DNA from: Didymella arachidicola
Lineage: Eukaryota > Ascomycota > Dothideomycetes > Pleosporales > Didymellaceae
DNA length: 64,000 nucleotides
NCBI GenBank assembly: GCA_016630955.3
Contig: CM049988.1
Coordinates: forward strand, 1,860,001 to 1,924,000
Direction of reading: 5' to 3'
Program-made: the position numbers and the translations under genes
In this document: positions 61,452 to 64,000 of the stretch, piece by piece
Layout: the number at the start of each line of letters is the position of its first letter
Position numbering within the stretch: position 1 is the stretch's first letter
Notes under the pieces: generated by a model
What the model saw: the letters and a program-made list of their open reading frames with translations, nothing else
What the model was told of the DNA's origin: nothing
Databases searched by the model: none

Positions 61452-63100
61452 ATGGATCAACCACCCGACCTTGAATCGCTCTCAAAAGAAGACAGAATCA
61501 AGCTTGCACTTCAAGCAATTAAGAAACCTTAAGAACTAAGTGTGCAACGCGCTGCTATAGTCTACAAGGTCTCTGAGGCAACTCTCCGCCGCCGACGCGT
61601 TGGGAAGCAGTCAACACGCAATACCTACCCCAAATCATCAAACCTCCAAAAGACAGAAGAGAGATCGCTTGCGCACTATATTAAGAAGCTAGACGCGTAA
61701 GGGTTTGCCCTAACGCTCCGTTGCGTAGAAGATATGGCCAACCAACTGCGTGCTGCACGTGGTGCAGAGCCTGTTGGCGTCCATTGGGCTTCAAACTTTG
61801 TCAAACGCGAACCTGGACTTAAGTCGCGGATGACTCGACAGCACGATCGCCAGAGAGTCTTGTGCAGCAACCCGGAGGTTATTAGGCCCTGGTTTGACCT
61901 TGTACGCAATGTTAAAGCCAAGTACAGCATCCTAGACAAAGATACCTACAACTTTGACAAGACTGGCTTCACTATGGGCGTCGGAGACCGCATTAAAGTA
62001 GTCACTGCTTCAGAGAGACGCACTGAGCCTATTGGGGTCCAGCAAGGAGACCGTGAGTGGGTGACGCTGATCGCTGCGATCAACGCGATGGGCTGGGCAA
62101 TCGCGCCCCATCTCATCTTTAAAGCAAAGAACCACGACGCGTCTTGGTACCCTAATTTAAAGCCCTAATGGCGCATTGGGGTCAGCAGCAACGGCTAGAC
62201 TACGAACGATATCGGTGTAGCCTGGTTAAAGCACTTTATTGAGCAGATAAAGGGGCGGAGGGTAGGTAGCCATGTGCTGCTTATAATTGACAGCCATGAG
62301 AGCCACAACTCGCTTGCCTTCCAGGATCTCTGCGAGGAGAACAAGATAATTACCCTCTGTATGCCTCCGCACTCATCGCACATCCTGCAGCCGCTTGATG
62401 TGGGCTGCTTTGCCCCCTTAAAGCGGGCGTATGGCAAAGAGATTAGAGCCTTGGCAGTAGACCACGTTGGCTGAATTGACAAGAAGGCCTTTATTGCAAC
62501 CTTTGCAAAGGTTTTTGAGGAGGCGTTCTCACAGGCAAATATCAGATTAAGCTTTAGAGCAACTGGCTTAGTACCTAATAACCCATTAGTGGTGCTATTA
62601 AAGCTTAATGTTAAGCATCGCACACCAACACCGCCTCTACTAGGGGCGACCCAATGGAACCCCAAGACACCCACCAACGCCGCTGAGATAGAGGCTTAAT
62701 CAACGTTGCTTCGCGATCGCATCCAAAGGCACCAAGGATCGTCACCTTCTCCTATGGTTGAGATAATGGACCAGCTGCAAAAAGGCACTGCAATGATACT
62801 GCATTCACAGACGTTATTAGCAGCCCGAGTGCTGCAGCTTGAAGCGTCAAACAAGGCTGCTTCTGAACGCAAATCGCGCTAAAGAAAGCGAATTCAGAAG
62901 GGTGGAGAGACCTCTTAAAGGAACAGGCAGAGGATTTAATAGCCCAATGTGACGTTAGGGCGCAGGTAGAGGGGGAAACGCGTGAGGGTAGGGCCCGAGC
63001 AGGTGCAAGCAAGCAGGGCAAAAGGCACTGCAAGCGCTGCGGCGAGACAGGGCACAACTCGCGCACGTGTGAGAAAGATGCAGTAGACGTTAGCGATTAA
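61452..63100 (+). pseudogene. pogo-like transposase pseudogene (element 3)
   Basis: A Fot/pogo-type transposase frame beginning MDQPPDLESLSKEDRIKLAL. In-frame stops interrupt it at 61530 (TAA), 61698 (TAA), 62166 (TAA), 62196 (TAG), 62472 (TGA), 62697 (TAA) and 62880 (TAA). A frameshift near 62905-62912 comes before the C-terminal zinc knuckle. Recognisable parts are a helix-turn-helix (RAAIVYKVSEATLRRRR), VHWASNFVKR, the first Asp in NFDKTGFTMGV, the second in LLIIDSHESHNS, and the third in LQPLDVGCFAPL. The knuckle is C-KR-C-GETG-H-NSRT-C, absent from elements 1 and 2, so this belongs to a different pogo branch. Six of the seven stops fit CAA, CAG or TGG changed by C-to-T at CpA. Confidence 0.9.
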
Positions 63101-63166
63101 GAATATCTACTGTATATTATAGTACAACGTTGTGGTGTTAAGCAATTGCGCATAGAAGGCCTAACA

Positions 63167-63209
63167 GTTTGTTAGGGTGCGTCACTCGCTTGTGTGCGTC
63201 ACTCGCTTG
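63167..63209. repeat. right terminal inverted repeat of element 3
   Basis: Pairs with 61381-61423; ends GTGCGTCACTCGCTTG before the TA at 63210-63211. Confidence 0.9.
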
Positions 63210-63360
63210 TAACTTTAAGAATTACTGTTTAACGTCCATACTAGGTTCGTGGGCCACCGCCTCTCGTGGGCCACTTTTGCCAAGACCCCACCAAAACTCA
63301 CCCTATTATGGCCCAAAATACCACAAACTGGCGCTGCATGAGGCGAAACAAGCTGCAATA

Positions 63361-64000
63361 TTACTCAGAGACTAATTCTACATCATTCGTGCACGTTCGC
63401 GCGTTGTGCCCACTCTCTCCGCACCGTCCACAGCGTCGTTGTGTTGGCTCGCCTCCTTCAGCGCGCACCCTCTTTTTTGGCTTCTTACCATCACCACGCG
63501 CGCTAAACTCCTTTAGAGCAGTCAATCGCTGCGCCTCTCTAACCGTTATGCTCCCTCCCAACTAGATTTTCTTTCTTTTGTGCGATTTACGCTCTGTTGC
63601 AGCTGCTAGAGCCTCGTGCAGCTCAGCTATTTCCTTCTTCGCTAAAGCTAGCTCGTACACCACACCCTTTGCCCCCTTTAGGAGGTGCTCAGACGCGCTG
63701 GTAGTAGACGTTGGTGAGCTACCAAATTGCCTCTTATACTTGTCTCGAATCAGAGTTGATTGCAATTCAAATTCGTTAACGTTCTTTGGGGTTTGTGACT
63801 GCCAGGGTTCGTTATTTGAAGGGAGGGGTGGCGATGGAGTGCGCAGCTTCACATTCAGGGTCAATATGACGCGATCCGGGGCAAACGGAGCCAATCCGGC
63901 CCCTCGGAACCCTCCTTGAATGTTGCGAAGGGTAATAGCTTTGTTATAAGCCGCTATGAAGCATAGGAGGAACTCCTGCTTTGTGATGTAGTTGATCCAG
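63361..64000 (-). pseudogene. C-terminal part of a fourth pogo/Fot-type transposase, cut by the window edge
   Basis: The minus strand is open from the right edge with WINYITKQEFLLCFIAAYNKAI and NIQGGFRGAGLAPFAPDRVI, segments typical of the region after the DDE domain in Fot-type transposases. A charged helix and a zinc knuckle follow, C-GR-C-GESG-H-NART-C, as in element 3. One in-frame TAG at 63562-63564 interrupts the frame between KRKKI and LGGSITVREAQRL and again fits TGG or CAG changed to TAG. The catalytic domain lies outside the window, so its state is unknown. The sequence between element 3 and this gene holds GTGGGCCAC twice (about 63249-63275), perhaps part of this element's terminal repeat. 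Confidence 0.82.

Larger units (their letters stand above)
61381..63209 (+). mobile_element. inactivated pogo-like DNA transposon (element 3)
   Basis: An 1829-bp element with 43-bp terminal inverted repeats (one mismatch), flanked by TA (61379-61380 and 63210-63211). The match between the ends continues about four bases beyond the TA (AAGTTACAAG on both), so the exact border may be a few bases further out. Each inverted repeat contains two copies of CAAGYGAGTGACGCAC. The transposase frame is on plus and full of stops. Confidence 0.88.

Noticed and set aside
1..64000. CRISPR arrays, bacterial operons or secondary-metabolite cluster
   Set aside because: No regularly spaced repeats with unique spacers, no bacterial gene order, and no PKS/NRPS/terpene core gene; the two SDR genes and one MFS gene lie far apart among housekeeping genes.

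Overview
The window is nuclear DNA from a filamentous ascomycete fungus. Genes are dense, lie on both strands and are interrupted by short introns of about 45-60 nt (GT..AG, often with a CTAAC/CTGAC-like branch site). A Dothideomycete (Pleosporales-type) origin is my inference from gene structure and protein style; no marker here proves it. Coding starts given here are ATG codons. Exon borders were read by eye and checked for frame.

1-20 kb: a gene-free left edge with degenerate repeats; a dihydrofolate synthetase with a very long C-terminal extension; a low-complexity protein; an intron-containing tRNA-Arg(UCU); an NCBP3-like cap-binding protein; succinate-semialdehyde dehydrogenase; a short-chain dehydrogenase; a large unknown protein; the small MICOS subunit Mic12; a secreted LysM/WSC protein; and a weak C2H2 zinc-finger candidate.

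20-48 kb is housekeeping: eIF2B-beta (GCD7) divergent from the Nem1-type phosphatase; an unknown coiled-coil protein divergent from RPS23; the inner nuclear membrane protein Ima1 divergent from mitochondrial ribosomal protein uL24m; ALG14; an MFS anion transporter; an F-box-like protein; cytochrome c peroxidase; a coiled-coil protein with an RVSF motif; monothiol glutaredoxin GRX5; branched-chain aminotransferase; a fungal multi-pass membrane protein; cobalamin-independent methionine synthase (MET6); and a second short-chain dehydrogenase.

49-64 kb is an accessory, transposon-rich stretch. A GH51 alpha-L-arabinofuranosidase gene is broken by frameshifts and stops. Next to it two pogo-like DDE transposons stand directly side by side, sharing one TA dinucleotide. 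The first is intact (619-aa transposase, perfect 44-bp inverted repeats). The second has three in-frame stops and a catalytic Asp-to-Asn change. After a large kelch-type membrane protein come a third, heavily mutated pogo-like element (43-bp inverted repeats, TA target) and the end of a fourth transposase running off the right edge. Most inactivating changes fit C-to-T at CpA, the signature of repeat-induced point mutation (RIP). The intact element must have arrived after that process acted on its neighbour, or have escaped it.
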